Below are positions 47,577 through 57,140 of a stretch of DNA of 64,000 nt, one piece after another. A program made the position numbers and the translations under genes. Within the stretch, counting starts at the first letter, position 1. Every line of letters begins with the position of its first letter. Below the pieces are notes generated by a model. It saw only the letters and a list, made by a program, of their open reading frames with translations, was not told where the DNA came from and did no database searches. This DNA comes from Ornithinimicrobium ciconiae (lineage in GTDB: Bacteria; Actinomycetota; Actinomycetes; Actinomycetales; Dermatophilaceae), in contig NZ_CP041616.1 in assembly GCF_007197575.1 (NCBI RefSeq), forward strand, positions 1,116,001-1,180,000, in the 5' to 3' direction.

Positions 47577-48842
47577 TCAGTTGCCGGGATCGACGACCGG
47601 TCGCACGGCGAAGTCTCCGCGTGCCACCGTCACGCGCAGCAGCTCCTCGGCCGCCACCTCCGTGATGTCGCGCACGATGGTGCCGTCGCTGTGCCGCACC
47701 ACCGCATAACCCCGCTCCAGGGTGTGCTGCGGGGACACCGCGCGCAGATGCGTGCTCAGGCTGGCGACCCGGTCGAACTCTCGGGAGACCAGCGTGGTCA
47801 CCCGGTAGCGGCCCCGCTCCGCTGCCGCGTCGATGTCCCGGCGGTAGGCGGAGATGATCGCCTGCCGGTCGGCCATGACCGGGCGGCTCATCGTGGCCTC
47901 CAGGCGGCGGCGCTGCTCGGTGATCCTGCGCTGCAGCGCGGCCCGTCCGCGACCACGGGTCGCCGCCAGCCCGCGCAGCTCCTCCTGCTGGTCGGGCACG
48001 ACCCGGGTCGCGGCGTGGGTCGGTGTCGAGGCGCGGTAGTCGGCGACGTAGTCCAGCAATGGTGTGTCGGTCTCATGACCGATCGCGCTGACCACCGGTG
48101 TGCGCACGCCCACCACGCCACGCACCAGGGCCTCGTTGCTGAACGGGAGCAGGTCCTCGAAGGAGCCGCCCCCGCGGGCGATCACGATGACCTCGACCTG
48201 CGGCAGGCCGTCCAGCTCGGCCAGCGCCTCGCTGACGCCGGTGACGGTCGTCGGGCCCTGCACCGAGACGTTGCGGATCTCGAAGCGAGCCGCCGGCCAG
48301 CGGCGTCGGACGTTCATCACGACGTCGCGCTCCGCGGCAGTGTTGCGCCCGCAGATCAGCCCGATGGTCGCCGGCAGGAAGGGCAGTGCCCTCTTGCGGC
48401 TCGGCTCGAACAGCCCCTCGGCACGCAGGAGCTGCTTGAGGTGCTCGAGGCGTGCCAGCAGCTCACCGACCCCGACGTGCCGGATCTGGCGGGCCTCCAG
48501 CTGCAGCGCGCCGCGCTTGGTCCAGAAGGTCGGCTTGGCGTGCACCACCACCCGCGCGCCAGCCTCCGGGGGAGCGGCCAGCGCGTCCAGGGCGGGCACC
48601 GGGATGGAGACGGACAAGGACATGTCGACATCGGTGTCGCGCAGCGTCAGGTAGGCCCACGACATGCCGGCCCGCCGGTTGAGCTGCACGATTTGACCCT
48701 CGACCCACAGCGGCGACATCTTGTCGACGTAGTCGGAGATCTTCATCGACAGGGTGCGCACCGGCCACGGGGTCTCGGCGGTGGTGTCCCGAGCCGTGGC
48801 CGGCAGGGAGCGCTTGGCGGCTGGCTCGCTCACGGGTGCCAC
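47577..48842 (-). CDS. xseA: Exodeoxyribonuclease VII large subunit
   Basis: 421 residues. The N-terminal OB-fold binds DNA (SMKISDYVDKMSPLWVEGQI, then AYLTLRDTDVDMSLSV). The catalytic domain contains GLICGRNTAAERDVVMNV, VIVIARGGGSFEDLLPFSNE and SAIGHETDTPLLDYVADYRA. The C-terminal coiled region ends ERGYAVVRHSDGTIV. The start is a GTG; another GTG three codons later is possible. Confidence 0.96.
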   Translation of the reverse strand: MAPVSEPAAKRSLPATARDTTAETPWPVRTLSMKISDYVDKMSPLWVEGQIVQLNRRAGMSWAYLTLRDTDVDMSLSVSIPVPALDALAAPPEAGARVVVHAKPTFWTKRGALQLEARQIRHVGVGELLARLEHLKQLLRAEGLFEPSRKRALPFLPATIGLICGRNTAAERDVVMNVRRRWPAARFEIRNVSVQGPTTVTGVSEALAELDGLPQVEVIVIARGGGSFEDLLPFSNEALVRGVVGVRTPVVSAIGHETDTPLLDYVADYRASTPTHAATRVVPDQQEELRGLAATRGRGRAALQRRITEQRRRLEATMSRPVMADRQAIISAYRRDIDAAAERGRYRVTTLVSREFDRVASLSTHLRAVSPQHTLERGYAVVRHSDGTIVRDITEVAAEELLRVTVARGDFAVRPVVDPGN

Positions 48843-48912
48843 GATAGGCGGACGCAGGGACAGCAGCCGCGAGCGACTCCCGGGACAGGCCCAGGAGTAT
48901 GCCGGCAGGCAC

Positions 48913-49919
48913 CTACCAGCGGTTGCGCGCCTCCTCGGCCCAGCCGGTCAGCCCGTCGAGGTCGACCCGGGTGCCGTCGTCGGTGCTGGCCCAGCCGGTG
49001 AAGTGGCCAAAGCACTGGTGCGTCTCACCGGCCAGGACGAGCAGGTTGGTGCGCGCCACGCGCTCGTGGAAGGGCGTGAAGACGACCTGTGCCCGCTCAC
49101 CCTCGATCCGCCACGGGCGCAGCCAGTCCGACCGGTCGTAGGTCCAGGACAGCTCCTCGTGGATCTTGTGCAGCCGTCCGGCGACGAAGAGTCCGTTCTC
49201 GGTCTGGCCGCTGCCCTCGGTCCACTTCCCGCCGAGCTGGATCGACAGGTCGCCCCCGGGCCGGGAGCCAGCGGCCCAGTTCCAGGTCATCGAGTAGGGC
49301 CACTTCCCGCGCCCGTGGTCCAGGACCGCGAAGGTCTCCTCGGCGCGCAACCGGTGCTCGGTGCCATCGAGCGTGAGGGCACCACTGACCGGACGGCCGA
49401 GGTCCTTGAGGGTGAACTGGAAGCGCCGCTGGCTCCAGGGCACCAGCACCCCCAGGGCCTCGTGGCCTGCGTGCTGCCCGATGGTCAGGTGGAGCTCGAC
49501 CCCGCCGGCCACCGCGTCGATCGTGATCTCGTCCTGCTGATCGATGATGATCGCGAGGTCACGACCGCGGGCGACCACCGTGCCCTGACCGCTGCGCGGT
49601 GGGAGGATGGCCCGTGGGCCAGGGGCACCACCGCCTCCGGTGTCCACTCCTGCCCCGTGTTCCGGTCCAGGACATAGAGGCTGTGCACGCCGGCATAGTC
49701 CAGGGAGGAGACCACGACTCCGACGATGTGGGTCGGGGTGACCACGCCCCAGTACTCCCACCGCTTGGTGCGGCCCCAGCCCCGGAGGTTGTCGGTGTGC
49801 AGCGGGGTGCGGGACCAGCCCACGGCCCGTGGGTTGAGCCGGCCGTCGGGTCCGCACAGTGCCACCGGCTGGGTGATCTCGGCGGCCAGCGGAGACGGCA
49901 CCCCGACCGGTGGGGTCAC
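48913..49919 (-). pseudogene. DUF2804 gene with a one-base frameshift
   Basis: The protein family is read in two frames. The first (GTG at 49919) gives LCGPDGRLNPRAVGWSRTPL, LRGWGRTKRWEYWGVV and LYVLDRNTGQEWTPEAVVPL. The second gives PPRSGQGTVVARGRDLAIII, FAVLDHGRGKWPYSMTWNWA, LGGKWTEGSGQTENGLFVAG and YDRSDWLRPWRIEGE. Together these cover a full DUF2804 protein. One base added to the GGG on the coding strand (plus-strand CCC at 49611-49613) joins the frames exactly into 335 residues. This may be a real null allele or a homopolymer sequencing error. The GTG overlaps the stop of the DUF885 gene, so the two are coupled. Function of DUF2804 is unknown. Confidence 0.85.
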
Positions 49920-51595
49920 AGCGTGCTCAGCTCCCGGGTCAGGTCATCCAGGCCGAGTGCGCCGAGGGACAGCGCTGCCATATGCCACTCCTTGAGGTTG
50001 AACTCCTCGCCGCGCTCCTTGTGGGCCCGGCGGGCCGCCTCGCGTCCGGCCAGCCACGCGCGCTCGCCGAGCTTGTAGCTGATGGCCTGGCCCGGCCACC
50101 CGAGGTAGCGGATGATCTCGGAGTCGATGAAGTCCTGTGAGCGCCCGGAGTGGGCGGCGAAGAACTGATTGGCCAGCTCCGGTGTCCAGGTCTGGCCGGG
50201 GGCGATGGGGGAGTCGTCCGGGATCGGCAGCTGCAGGTGCATGCCGATGTCGATGACCACCCGGATGGCGCGCATGATCTGGCAGTCGAGATAGCCCATC
50301 CGCGCCTCGGTGTCGAGATAGCCGAGCTCGTCCATCAGCCGCTCGGCATACAGCGCCCACCCCTCGGTGGCCCCGCTGGAGGAGCCCAGGCTGGTCTGGT
50401 AGATCGACAGCTGAGGGGCGACATACACCCACTGGGCCAACTGGAGGTGGTGTCCGGGGACACCCTCGTGATACCAGGTGCTGACCAGGTCATACATCGG
50501 GAAACTGGTGCGGCCCATGGTCGGCAGCCAGGTGCGGCCGGGGCGGGAGAAGTCGATCGAGGGGCGGCTGTAGTAGGGCGCGGCGGCACTGCCGGCCGGG
50601 GCGATCATCGCCTCGACGGTCTTGATCGGCTCAGCGATGTCGAAGTGTGTGCCGTCGAGGTCCTCGATCGCCTGGTCCATCATCTGCTGCAGCTTCTCGC
50701 GGACCTGTTCGACGCCCTCGATGATCTCGCCGTGCTCGTCCAGGTGACGCATCGCCTCGACCGGCGTCGACCCCGGCAGGATCTCTCCGGCCAGCCCGAC
50801 CATCTCGGCGTTGATCTGCTGGTACTCGGCCCAGCCCCAGGCACAGGCCTCCTCCAGGTCGAGATCTGCCCCCATCCACCGGCGGGCATTGAGGCGATAA
50901 CGCTGCGCGCCCACCGCGTTGGGGGTCCCGTCGGAGGCGGGCAGGTAGGTCTGCTGCAGGTAGTCACGCAGCTCGATGGTGCCCGCGGTCGCGGTGTCCG
51001 CCGCCGCGATCAACTCACCCTTGACCGACTCGGGGCCGCCGGCCACGAAGTTGTGCCACCACTGGCTGTCGGCCCACTCGGTGAGCTGGTCGATGGTGGT
51101 GCGCACCTGCAGCGGGGCGGCGAACAGGCCTCGGGCGATGCCCTCGTCGAGGGTCTGGGTCCAGGAGCGGTAGGCCTGCGGGACCCGGGCCATGCGCCGG
51201 GCGATGACCGTCCAGTCAGCGTCGGAGGCGGAGGGCATCATCGAGAGGATCTGCCGGATCGCCTGGGGCGGGCCGAAGATATTGCGGATCTCGCGCAGGT
51301 GCTCGCCGGCGGCGTGGGCCTCGAGCTGGACCCCCAGCCGGTCCCGCAACAGCGTGGCGCAGCGCTGCTCCAGGGCGTCCCACCCGTCAGGGCCGGCCGC
51401 CGCCTCCAGCGTCTCCAGCTCGGCCAGGGTCGAGGAGGCGAGGTCGGCCTTGGCCTGATAACCGGCCGGTGACAGGTCCGGGAGCCGGTCGTCCTGCGGG
51501 TTGAGCCCGAGGCCGGTGGCGACGGAGGGGTCCAGGTCAGCCAGGTCGCGCACGAAGGTGTCGGCCAGCTGTCGAGCAGTGGTGAGATTCGGCAT
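49916..51595 (-). CDS. DUF885-family putative metallopeptidase
   Basis: 559 residues. Family members are cytoplasmic zinc peptidases or esterase-like proteins. The zinc motif is visible in STWYHEGVPGHHLQLAQWVY (HEG-x2-GHH), with the distal glutamate region SSSGATEGWALYAERLMDEL. The start is set at MPNLTTARQLADTFV; the frame runs further upstream over the divergent small gene and is rejected. The terminal GTGA overlap ties it to the DUF2804 gene. The substrate is unknown. Confidence 0.9.
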   Translation of the reverse strand: MPNLTTARQLADTFVRDLADLDPSVATGLGLNPQDDRLPDLSPAGYQAKADLASSTLAELETLEAAAGPDGWDALEQRCATLLRDRLGVQLEAHAAGEHLREIRNIFGPPQAIRQILSMMPSASDADWTVIARRMARVPQAYRSWTQTLDEGIARGLFAAPLQVRTTIDQLTEWADSQWWHNFVAGGPESVKGELIAAADTATAGTIELRDYLQQTYLPASDGTPNAVGAQRYRLNARRWMGADLDLEEACAWGWAEYQQINAEMVGLAGEILPGSTPVEAMRHLDEHGEIIEGVEQVREKLQQMMDQAIEDLDGTHFDIAEPIKTVEAMIAPAGSAAAPYYSRPSIDFSRPGRTWLPTMGRTSFPMYDLVSTWYHEGVPGHHLQLAQWVYVAPQLSIYQTSLGSSSGATEGWALYAERLMDELGYLDTEARMGYLDCQIMRAIRVVIDIGMHLQLPIPDDSPIAPGQTWTPELANQFFAAHSGRSQDFIDSEIIRYLGWPGQAISYKLGERAWLAGREAARRAHKERGEEFNLKEWHMAALSLGALGLDDLTRELSTL

Positions 51596-51736
51596 ACGAC
51601 ATATCCTCGCGCGTGAGGACTCTGGGCGGGAGACCGGCCCCACCTCTGATGGGGCAGGTGGTTGTGGTGTGACGAATGTGACGCCGCGCGGCGGGTCTGC
51701 ACCACTTTTGCGGCCGCCCTTGTCAGGCTGACCGGC

Positions 51737-51967
51737 ATGGCAACCGAGTCGGTGACCGAGGAAGAACTGCGCCGCATCTGTCTCGACGCTGCCTCCCGCG
51801 GGGAGCGCGTCGGCTACATCCTCAACGACTATCTGTATCTCAACTTCCTGCACGAGCAGCAGGAGGCGGACCGCGCCGCCAACCACCGCACTGAGGACGA
51901 CTCCGAGGAGTGGTGGATCGCCTCCGGCGCTGCGCGCGCCGAGGGGCGGCACCGCGTCGCGAGCTGA
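51737..51967 (+). CDS. Small conserved-looking protein, function unknown
   Basis: 76 residues from MATESVTEEELRRICLDAAS. It is acidic, mostly helical in appearance, with YILNDYLYLNFLHEQQEADR and a WWIASGAARAEGRH end. No domain is recognised. There is no strong Shine-Dalgarno, so a leaderless message or the upstream reading is possible. It is divergent from the DUF885 gene, with ispH 51 bases after it. Confidence 0.6.
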   Translation: MATESVTEEELRRICLDAASRGERVGYILNDYLYLNFLHEQQEADRAANHRTEDDSEEWWIASGAARAEGRHRVAS

Positions 51968-52018
51968 GCCAGGCTCACTGGCTGAGGTCTTTCAGGCGGG
52001 GTCGCCTACCATGGAGGC

Positions 52019-53038
52019 GTGACTGCCCTTCCCGCTGACCAGGTGTCCAAGCGCGTGCTGCTGGCCGCGCCCCGCGGCTACTGCGCCGGTGTTGACCGGG
52101 CGGTGGTGACTGTCGAGAAGGCCCTCGACCTCTACGGCCCGCCGATCTACGTGCGCAAACAGATCGTGCACAACAAGCATGTCGTGCGCACCCTGGAGAA
52201 GCGGGGCGCGATCTTCGTGGAGGAGACCGATGAGGTGCCCGAGGGCGCCACCGTCATCTTCTCCGCACACGGTGTCTCCCCGGCCGTGCACCTGGAGGCG
52301 GAGGCACGCCAGCTCAAGACGATCGACGCGACCTGCCCGCTGGTGACCAAGGTGCACCGCGAGGCCGTCCGCTTCGCCAAGGAGGACTACGACATCCTGC
52401 TCATCGGGCACGAGGGGCACGAGGAGGTCGAGGGGACCGCCGGCGAGGCGCCGGACCACATCGTGCTGGTGCAGAACCCCGATGAGGTCGACGACGTTGA
52501 AGTCCGCGACCCGGACAAGGTCGTCTGGCTCTCCCAGACCACGCTCTCGGTCGATGAGACCATGGAGACGGTCCGGCGGTTGCGCGAGCGGTTCCCGGCG
52601 CTGCAGGACCCGCCCAGCGACGACATCTGCTACGCCACCCAGAACCGTCAGGTCGCCGTGAAGCAGATGGCCGCCGACTGCGACCTGATGATCGTCGTGG
52701 GCTCGAAGAACTCCTCCAACTCGGTGCGCCTGGTCGAGGTGGCACTGGACCACGGGTCCCAGGCAGGGCACCTGGTCGACTACGCCGACGAGATCGACGA
52801 GGCCTGGCTGGAGGGCGTGAGCACCGTGGGCGTCACCAGCGGCGCCAGCGTCCCGGAGATCCTGGTCCGCGACGTCCTGCAGTTCCTGGCTGACCGGGGT
52901 TATGAGGACGTCAAGCCGATCACCGCGGCCGAGGAATCGCTGCTGTTCGCGCTGCCCCACGAGATCCGCCGCGACCTCAAGGCCCGCGACGGCGTGGAGG
53001 CCGCCAAGATCCGCCACGACGCAGGCTCCCTCCACTAA
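52019..53038 (+). CDS. ispH: 4-hydroxy-3-methylbut-2-enyl diphosphate reductase
   Basis: The last step of the MEP isoprenoid pathway, giving IPP and DMAPP. 339 residues, GTG start. The three iron-sulfur cysteines are in [34 protein letters not shown] and [15 protein letters not shown]. The catalytic Glu and His regions ([30 protein letters not shown]) are intact. TACCAT six bases before the GTG suggests a nearly leaderless transcript. The xseB/xseA/ispH neighbourhood is typical of actinobacteria. Confidence 0.97.
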   Translation: MTALPADQVSKRVLLAAPRGYCAGVDRAVVTVEKALDLYGPPIYVRKQIVHNKHVVRTLEKRGAIFVEETDEVPEGATVIFSAHGVSPAVHLEAEARQLKTIDATCPLVTKVHREAVRFAKEDYDILLIGHEGHEEVEGTAGEAPDHIVLVQNPDEVDDVEVRDPDKVVWLSQTTLSVDETMETVRRLRERFPALQDPPSDDICYATQNRQVAVKQMAADCDLMIVVGSKNSSNSVRLVEVALDHGSQAGHLVDYADEIDEAWLEGVSTVGVTSGASVPEILVRDVLQFLADRGYEDVKPITAAEESLLFALPHEIRRDLKARDGVEAAKIRHDAGSLH

Positions 53039-53309
53039 TCCGTTCTTCGGGAGGTTCGGTACGGGCCCTCACCTTGTGTGGGGCGGTTCGGGCCGCGCAG
53101 CGGCCTCCAGGTCACAAGTCGGTAACGCCCCGGTGGCAGGCTGGCCCGTCTCCGGCGGTTTGGGAGAGCCTGCCACCGTGCGCGCGCGATATCGCATTCC
53201 GCGGGGTTCGTCGAGCCGAGAGGGAGCCTGCGCGACCGGTTTGACCGACCTCTCTCCTCTTTCTAAGTTCGACACAAAGAAGTGCGAACTCACGAGAGAG
53301 ACGATCCTT
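53039..53309 (+). promoter_or_regulatory. Structured leader of the amino-acid transporter operon
   Basis: 271 bases with no gene. It holds GTCAC at 53111 and GTAAC at 53122, an 11-base-phased direct repeat like OmpR-family sites. A perfect 10-bp inverted repeat, GGTGGCAGGC, lies at 53132-53141 and 53168-53177. Near the start codon, CTCTCTC (53250-53256) can pair with GAGAGAG (53294-53300), and AGTTCG (53266-53271) with CGAACT (53285-53290). This would hide the ribosome-binding site in a hairpin. Translational control is an inference, and no known riboswitch class is recognised. Confidence 0.5.
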
Positions 53310-54137
53310 ATGAACAAGCCCACCCCAAACCGCCGCGCCGGAGCGCTGGTGGCGATCGCTGCCGCCTCGCTCGCTCTGACTGCCTGTGGCGGTGGCGATG
53401 AGAAGTTGCTCAACGACGGCACACTCGTTGTCGCGATGAGCGGTGAGTTCCAGCCGTTCAGTCACTTCGAGGGCGACCAGCTGACTGGTTTTGACTATGA
53501 CATCGGTGCCGCAATCGCCGAGGAGATGGGCCTGGAGCTGGACACTCAGACCGGTGCCTTCGACAGTCTGATCCAGGGCCTGAAGTCCGACCGCTACGAC
53601 GTGCTCATCGCCTCGATGACTCCCACCGAGGAGCGAGACGCCCAGGTCGACTTCACCGACCCCTACTACCTCTCTGGTGCGACCGTCTTCGTGCCCAACG
53701 ACAGTGACTGTGAGGACCCCACCCAGCTGGACAGCCCGGCCATTGGGGTCGCCTCGGGCACGACCTATGAGACCTTCCTCAACGATCAGGACTGGGTGGG
53801 CGAGATCCGCACCTTCACCTCGGACATCACGGCCCTGGAGGACACCGAGGTCGGCCGTCTGGACGCGGCGATGACCGATCGCCTCGTCGGCCTCTACCAG
53901 ATCGACCAGGCCGACCGGGACCTGCGCGTCTGTGGTGAGCCGCTCTACACCGAGGAGCCCGCGTTCGCGGTCCGTGACGGCAACACCGAGCTCGTGGACG
54001 AGCTGAACGAGGCCCTGGCCAGCATCATCGAGGACGGCACCTATGCCGAGATCTCGGAGAAGTGGTTTGGGCAGAACATCCTGGAGTCTGACACCGGTCA
54101 GCCGGCTGACGACGCCGAGCAGACCAGCGGTGACTGA
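53310..54137 (+). CDS. Polar amino-acid ABC transporter binding lipoprotein
   Basis: 275 residues. Signal peptide with lipobox LTAC (Cys26). The mature protein is a family 3 solute-binding domain (LVVAMSGEFQPFSHFEGDQL, GFDYDIGAAIAEEMGLELD, SLIQGLKSDRYDVLIASMTP). The binding-pocket pattern indicates a polar amino acid such as glutamine, glutamate or cystine, but I cannot choose. Two cysteines (DSDCEDP and LRVCGEP) could form a disulfide. It heads a three-gene operon. Confidence 0.93.
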   Translation: MNKPTPNRRAGALVAIAAASLALTACGGGDEKLLNDGTLVVAMSGEFQPFSHFEGDQLTGFDYDIGAAIAEEMGLELDTQTGAFDSLIQGLKSDRYDVLIASMTPTEERDAQVDFTDPYYLSGATVFVPNDSDCEDPTQLDSPAIGVASGTTYETFLNDQDWVGEIRTFTSDITALEDTEVGRLDAAMTDRLVGLYQIDQADRDLRVCGEPLYTEEPAFAVRDGNTELVDELNEALASIIEDGTYAEISEKWFGQNILESDTGQPADDAEQTSGD

Positions 54138-54146
54138 GCTCCGGTC

Positions 54147-54893
54147 ATGAGCTTCTTCGACCGCTTCGTCGACTACGCCCCGCTCTTCATCGAGGCCAGC
54201 TGGGTCACTCTGCGCCTGACTGCCGTGGCACTGGTCATCGCGATGGTGCTGGGCGGTGTGATCGCCTGGATGGTGATGAGCAGGTTCGCCCCGCTGCGGT
54301 GGCTCGCCACGGCATACATCGGGCTCATCCGGGGCACACCGCTGATCGCCCAGATCTTCGTGCTCTACTTCGGGATCTCCGAGATCGTGAAGATGCCGGC
54401 CTTCTGGGCCGGGGCGCTCGCCCTGGCCGCACACAACTCGGCCTACATCGCTGAGATCTTCCGATCCGGTTTCCAGGCGGTCCCCAAGGGGCTGGTGGAG
54501 GCCTCCCGCTCCCTGGGCATGGGCCGGGCCAAGACCCTGCGGCGAGTCCAGGCACCGCTGGCTCTGCGCACGACCCTGCCGGTGCTGGGCAATCAGTACA
54601 TCATCGCGGTCAAGGACTCCTCGCTGGTGTCCTTCATCGGGATGACCGAGCTCTTCCAGACCTCGCGCAACCTGCAGGCACAGAACTACGAGCCGCTGCA
54701 GATGTATCTGATGGTGTCCATCTACTACCTAGTCATCGTCCTGATCCTCACCTTTGTGGTGAGCCGGATCGAGCGCTCACTCAGCAAACACCGCCGACCG
54801 ATCGAACCAGGCTCATCCAGCGGCGGCGCCAGCAGCGGGCTGCGACTCCCGACCTGGGTGAAGTGGCGGCAGTCCGAGGGAGGACGAGTATGA
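54147..54893 (+). CDS. Polar amino-acid ABC transporter permease
   Basis: 248 residues with about five membrane segments (His/Glu/Gln/Arg permease family). LIRGTPLIAQIFVLYFGISE and the ATPase-docking loop PKGLVEASRSLGMGRAKTLR are typical. It starts nine bases after the receptor gene. A Ser/Gly-rich and basic cytoplasmic tail of about 35 residues follows the last segment. The stop overlaps the ATPase ATG. Only one permease is present, so a homodimer is expected. Confidence 0.95.
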   Translation: MSFFDRFVDYAPLFIEASWVTLRLTAVALVIAMVLGGVIAWMVMSRFAPLRWLATAYIGLIRGTPLIAQIFVLYFGISEIVKMPAFWAGALALAAHNSAYIAEIFRSGFQAVPKGLVEASRSLGMGRAKTLRRVQAPLALRTTLPVLGNQYIIAVKDSSLVSFIGMTELFQTSRNLQAQNYEPLQMYLMVSIYYLVIVLILTFVVSRIERSLSKHRRPIEPGSSSGGASSGLRLPTWVKWRQSEGGRV

Positions 54894-55645
54894 GCACCAC
54901 ATCTCAGGGCGAGCCCCTGGTCAGCATGCGCGGCATCGTGAAGAGGTTTGGCGACAACGTCGTCCTCGACGGTGTCGACCTGGATGTCTACCCCGGCGAG
55001 GTGGTCGTCCTCATCGGTCCCTCGGGCGCTGGCAAGAGCACCCTCCTGCGGTGCATCAACGGTCTGGAGCGGATCAGCGGAGGAACCATCGAGGTTGATG
55101 GTCACCAGCTCAGCTATCAGGAGACCGCGATCAACAAGATCCGGTCCCGGATCGGCATGGTCTTCCAGTCGTTCAACCTGTTCCCCCACATGACGGTTGC
55201 CCAGAACATCATGATGGCGCAGCGAGACGTCCTGGGACGCTCCACTGCGGAGGCCCGACAGCGTGCTGAGGGGCTGCTCGACCGCGTCGGGTTGGGAGAG
55301 AAGGCGGATGCCTATCCGGACAGCCTCTCCGGTGGTCAGCAGCAGCGGGTCGCGATCGCCCGGGCGCTGGCGATGGACCCGGCCGTGATGCTGTTTGACG
55401 AGCCGACGTCGGCGCTGGACCCGGAACTCGTCGGGGAGGTCCTGCACGTGATGCGCGAGCTTGCTGACGAGGGCATGACGATGATCGTGGTCACCCACGA
55501 GATGCGCTTTGCCCGCCGTGCGGCCGACCGCGTCGTGCTGATGGCTGACAAGCAGATCGTCGAGGAGGGTACCCCCGAGCAGGTCCTCGACAGCCCCACC
55601 AGCGAGCGTGGTCAGGCCTTCTTGCGCCAACTCTCCGAGGAGTAG
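54890..55645 (+). CDS. Polar amino-acid ABC transporter ATPase
   Basis: 251 residues from the ATG overlapping the permease stop. Walker A GPSGAGKSTLLRCINGLE, signature LSGGQQQRVAIARALAMDP, Walker B VMLFDEPTSALDPELVGEVL and VVTHEMRFARRAADRV are the standard GlnQ/HisP form. It completes the importer. Confidence 0.96.
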   Translation: MSTTSQGEPLVSMRGIVKRFGDNVVLDGVDLDVYPGEVVVLIGPSGAGKSTLLRCINGLERISGGTIEVDGHQLSYQETAINKIRSRIGMVFQSFNLFPHMTVAQNIMMAQRDVLGRSTAEARQRAEGLLDRVGLGEKADAYPDSLSGGQQQRVAIARALAMDPAVMLFDEPTSALDPELVGEVLHVMRELADEGMTMIVVTHEMRFARRAADRVVLMADKQIVEEGTPEQVLDSPTSERGQAFLRQLSEE

Positions 55646-55706
55646 TCGCATCGCCGAATGATGTCACTCAGGAAGAGGACAAAGCCCACCCCATGATGGT
55701 TCGGCG

Positions 55707-55732
55707 CTGACGGCCCAGGGCCGTGTCGTCAG
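55707..55732. terminator. Weak hairpin between convergent operons
   Basis: CTGACG/CGTCAG at the ends, or ACGGCCC (55710-55716) with GGGCCGT (55718-55724), give alternative stems between the amino-acid transporter and rmuC. Confidence 0.35.
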
Positions 55733-56955
55733 GCCTGCTTTCGCCGAATCTGTGAGGAGGAGTCCCTGTCCTGGAGCCCTCCCGGAGCAGCCAGCGTTGG
55801 ATCGATCTCGGTCCGCTCATCGGCAATCTCGAGCAGTTCGTCATCGATCAGTTCGGGCACAGTCAGGGGGCGCACCGCGGTCCGCACCGGCTCCAGCCCG
55901 GGATGGGCCGACTCCGCGATGCCGATCTCCTGGAGGCTCCGACTGGTCACCATGACCCGTGACTCCAGCGTCCCGATCATGCTGTTGTAACTCTCGACAG
56001 ATCGCCGCAGCGCCGACCCCATCGTGGTGACGTGCTTGCCCAGAGTGCCCAGACGCTGGTGCAGCTCGGTCCCCAGGCGCACCAGCTCGCGCGCGTTGTC
56101 GGCCAGGGCGTCCTGCTGCCAGGTGAAGGCCAGAGCACGCAGCAGCGCCAGGAGCGTCGCGGGGGAGGCCAGGACGACCCGGCGGGACTGGGCGTGGTCA
56201 TACAGGTCCGGCGCGGCCTGCAATGCGGCGGCGAGCACCGCGTCACTGGGCACGAAGCAGATCACCAGCTCGGGTGTGGTGCTGAAGGCACTCCAGTAGG
56301 CCTTGGCCGCGAGGGCGTCGACGTGTCCGCGGAGGGAGCGGGCATGCTGGCGCAGCAGGCCGGAGCGCTCCTCGGCCGAGATGCCGTCCGCCTGGGCGCG
56401 CAGGAACGCGCTCAGCGGTGCCTTGCTGTCCAGCACCAGCACCTTGTCATCAGGCAGCCGCACCACGACATCGGGGCGGACCGTCACGTCATGACTGCTG
56501 ACGGCGGAGACCTGCTCGTCGAAGTCACAACGGGCGAGCATGCCGGAGTGCTCAAGGATGCGTCGCAGCTGGCTCTCGCCCCACGTCCCACGCACTCCCG
56601 ACGAGTTGAGAGCACCCGACAGGCTCGCTGTCTGGTCGCGCAGCTCAGCAGTATGTCGCGCCACCTCCCCGAGCCGCTCGCCGACCGACCCGAACTGCTC
56701 GACCCGGTCCCGCTCCAGGTCGCGGACCTGGTTCTCCACCCGGCCCAGCGCCGCACGGAGCGGGGCCAGCTCGGCGGCGGTCTGCCGGTCTTCCCCCTCC
56801 ACGGTCTCGCGGGCAGCCAGCCGCTCGCCCAACAGGTCGCGCTCTGCGCGGGTGCGGGCCAGCACCGCAGAGTTGGCTGCTCGCGCTGTCAGCCACCCGA
56901 TGAGCAGACCGAGCGCCCCAGCGCTCAGGGTGACGAGCACCATCCATATCTCCAT
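55729..56955 (-). CDS. rmuC: DNA recombination protein RmuC
   Basis: 408 residues. RmuC proteins limit DNA inversions and have a predicted nuclease-like core. The form is typical: an N-terminal membrane segment (VTLSAGALGLLIGWLTARAA), a coiled coil (about 35-115), then the RmuC core with RGTWGESQLRRILEHSGML, DVVVRLPDDKVLVLDSKAPL and TPELVICFVPSDAVLAAAL. The start at MEIWMVLV avoids an upstream basic extension that is antisense noise. rmuC beside ychF and near ispH is a conserved order. Confidence 0.93.
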   Translation of the reverse strand: MEIWMVLVTLSAGALGLLIGWLTARAANSAVLARTRAERDLLGERLAARETVEGEDRQTAAELAPLRAALGRVENQVRDLERDRVEQFGSVGERLGEVARHTAELRDQTASLSGALNSSGVRGTWGESQLRRILEHSGMLARCDFDEQVSAVSSHDVTVRPDVVVRLPDDKVLVLDSKAPLSAFLRAQADGISAEERSGLLRQHARSLRGHVDALAAKAYWSAFSTTPELVICFVPSDAVLAAALQAAPDLYDHAQSRRVVLASPATLLALLRALAFTWQQDALADNARELVRLGTELHQRLGTLGKHVTTMGSALRRSVESYNSMIGTLESRVMVTSRSLQEIGIAESAHPGLEPVRTAVRPLTVPELIDDELLEIADERTEIDPTLAAPGGLQDRDSSSQIRRKQA

Positions 56956-57052
56956 GACGCACACCGTGCCAGGAGGCACTGACATCGCAACGCGGCGCGC
57001 TCGGTGGGGTGGCTTTCTCGCAACCCGGTGCGCTCGGCGGGTGCTGGGATGG

Positions 57053-57091
57053 CGAAGCCCCCGTCCGGCATACGGCGGGACGGGGGCTTCG
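57053..57091 (-). terminator. Hairpin terminator of the acidic lipoprotein gene
   Basis: CGAAGCCCCCGTCC at 57053-57066 is the exact complement of 57078-57091 around an 11-base loop, 50 bases past the stop of the leftward gene. A short duplication (CGCAAC..GCGCTCGG.GGGTG near 56986 and 57020) lies between it and rmuC. Confidence 0.8.
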
Positions 57092-57140
57092 AGGGTTGTC
57101 CTGTGCGATGACCGGTGCCTGCGCGCCGGTCGGTCAGAGG

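Noticed and set aside
49600-49625. Programmed ribosomal frameshift in the DUF2804 gene
   Set aside because: The site lacks a classic slippery heptamer with a downstream structure, and a one-base loss in a G run explains it more simply.
51992-53035. 347-codon frame antisense to ispH
   Set aside because: IspH on the plus strand has all three cluster cysteines; the opposite frame has no family features.
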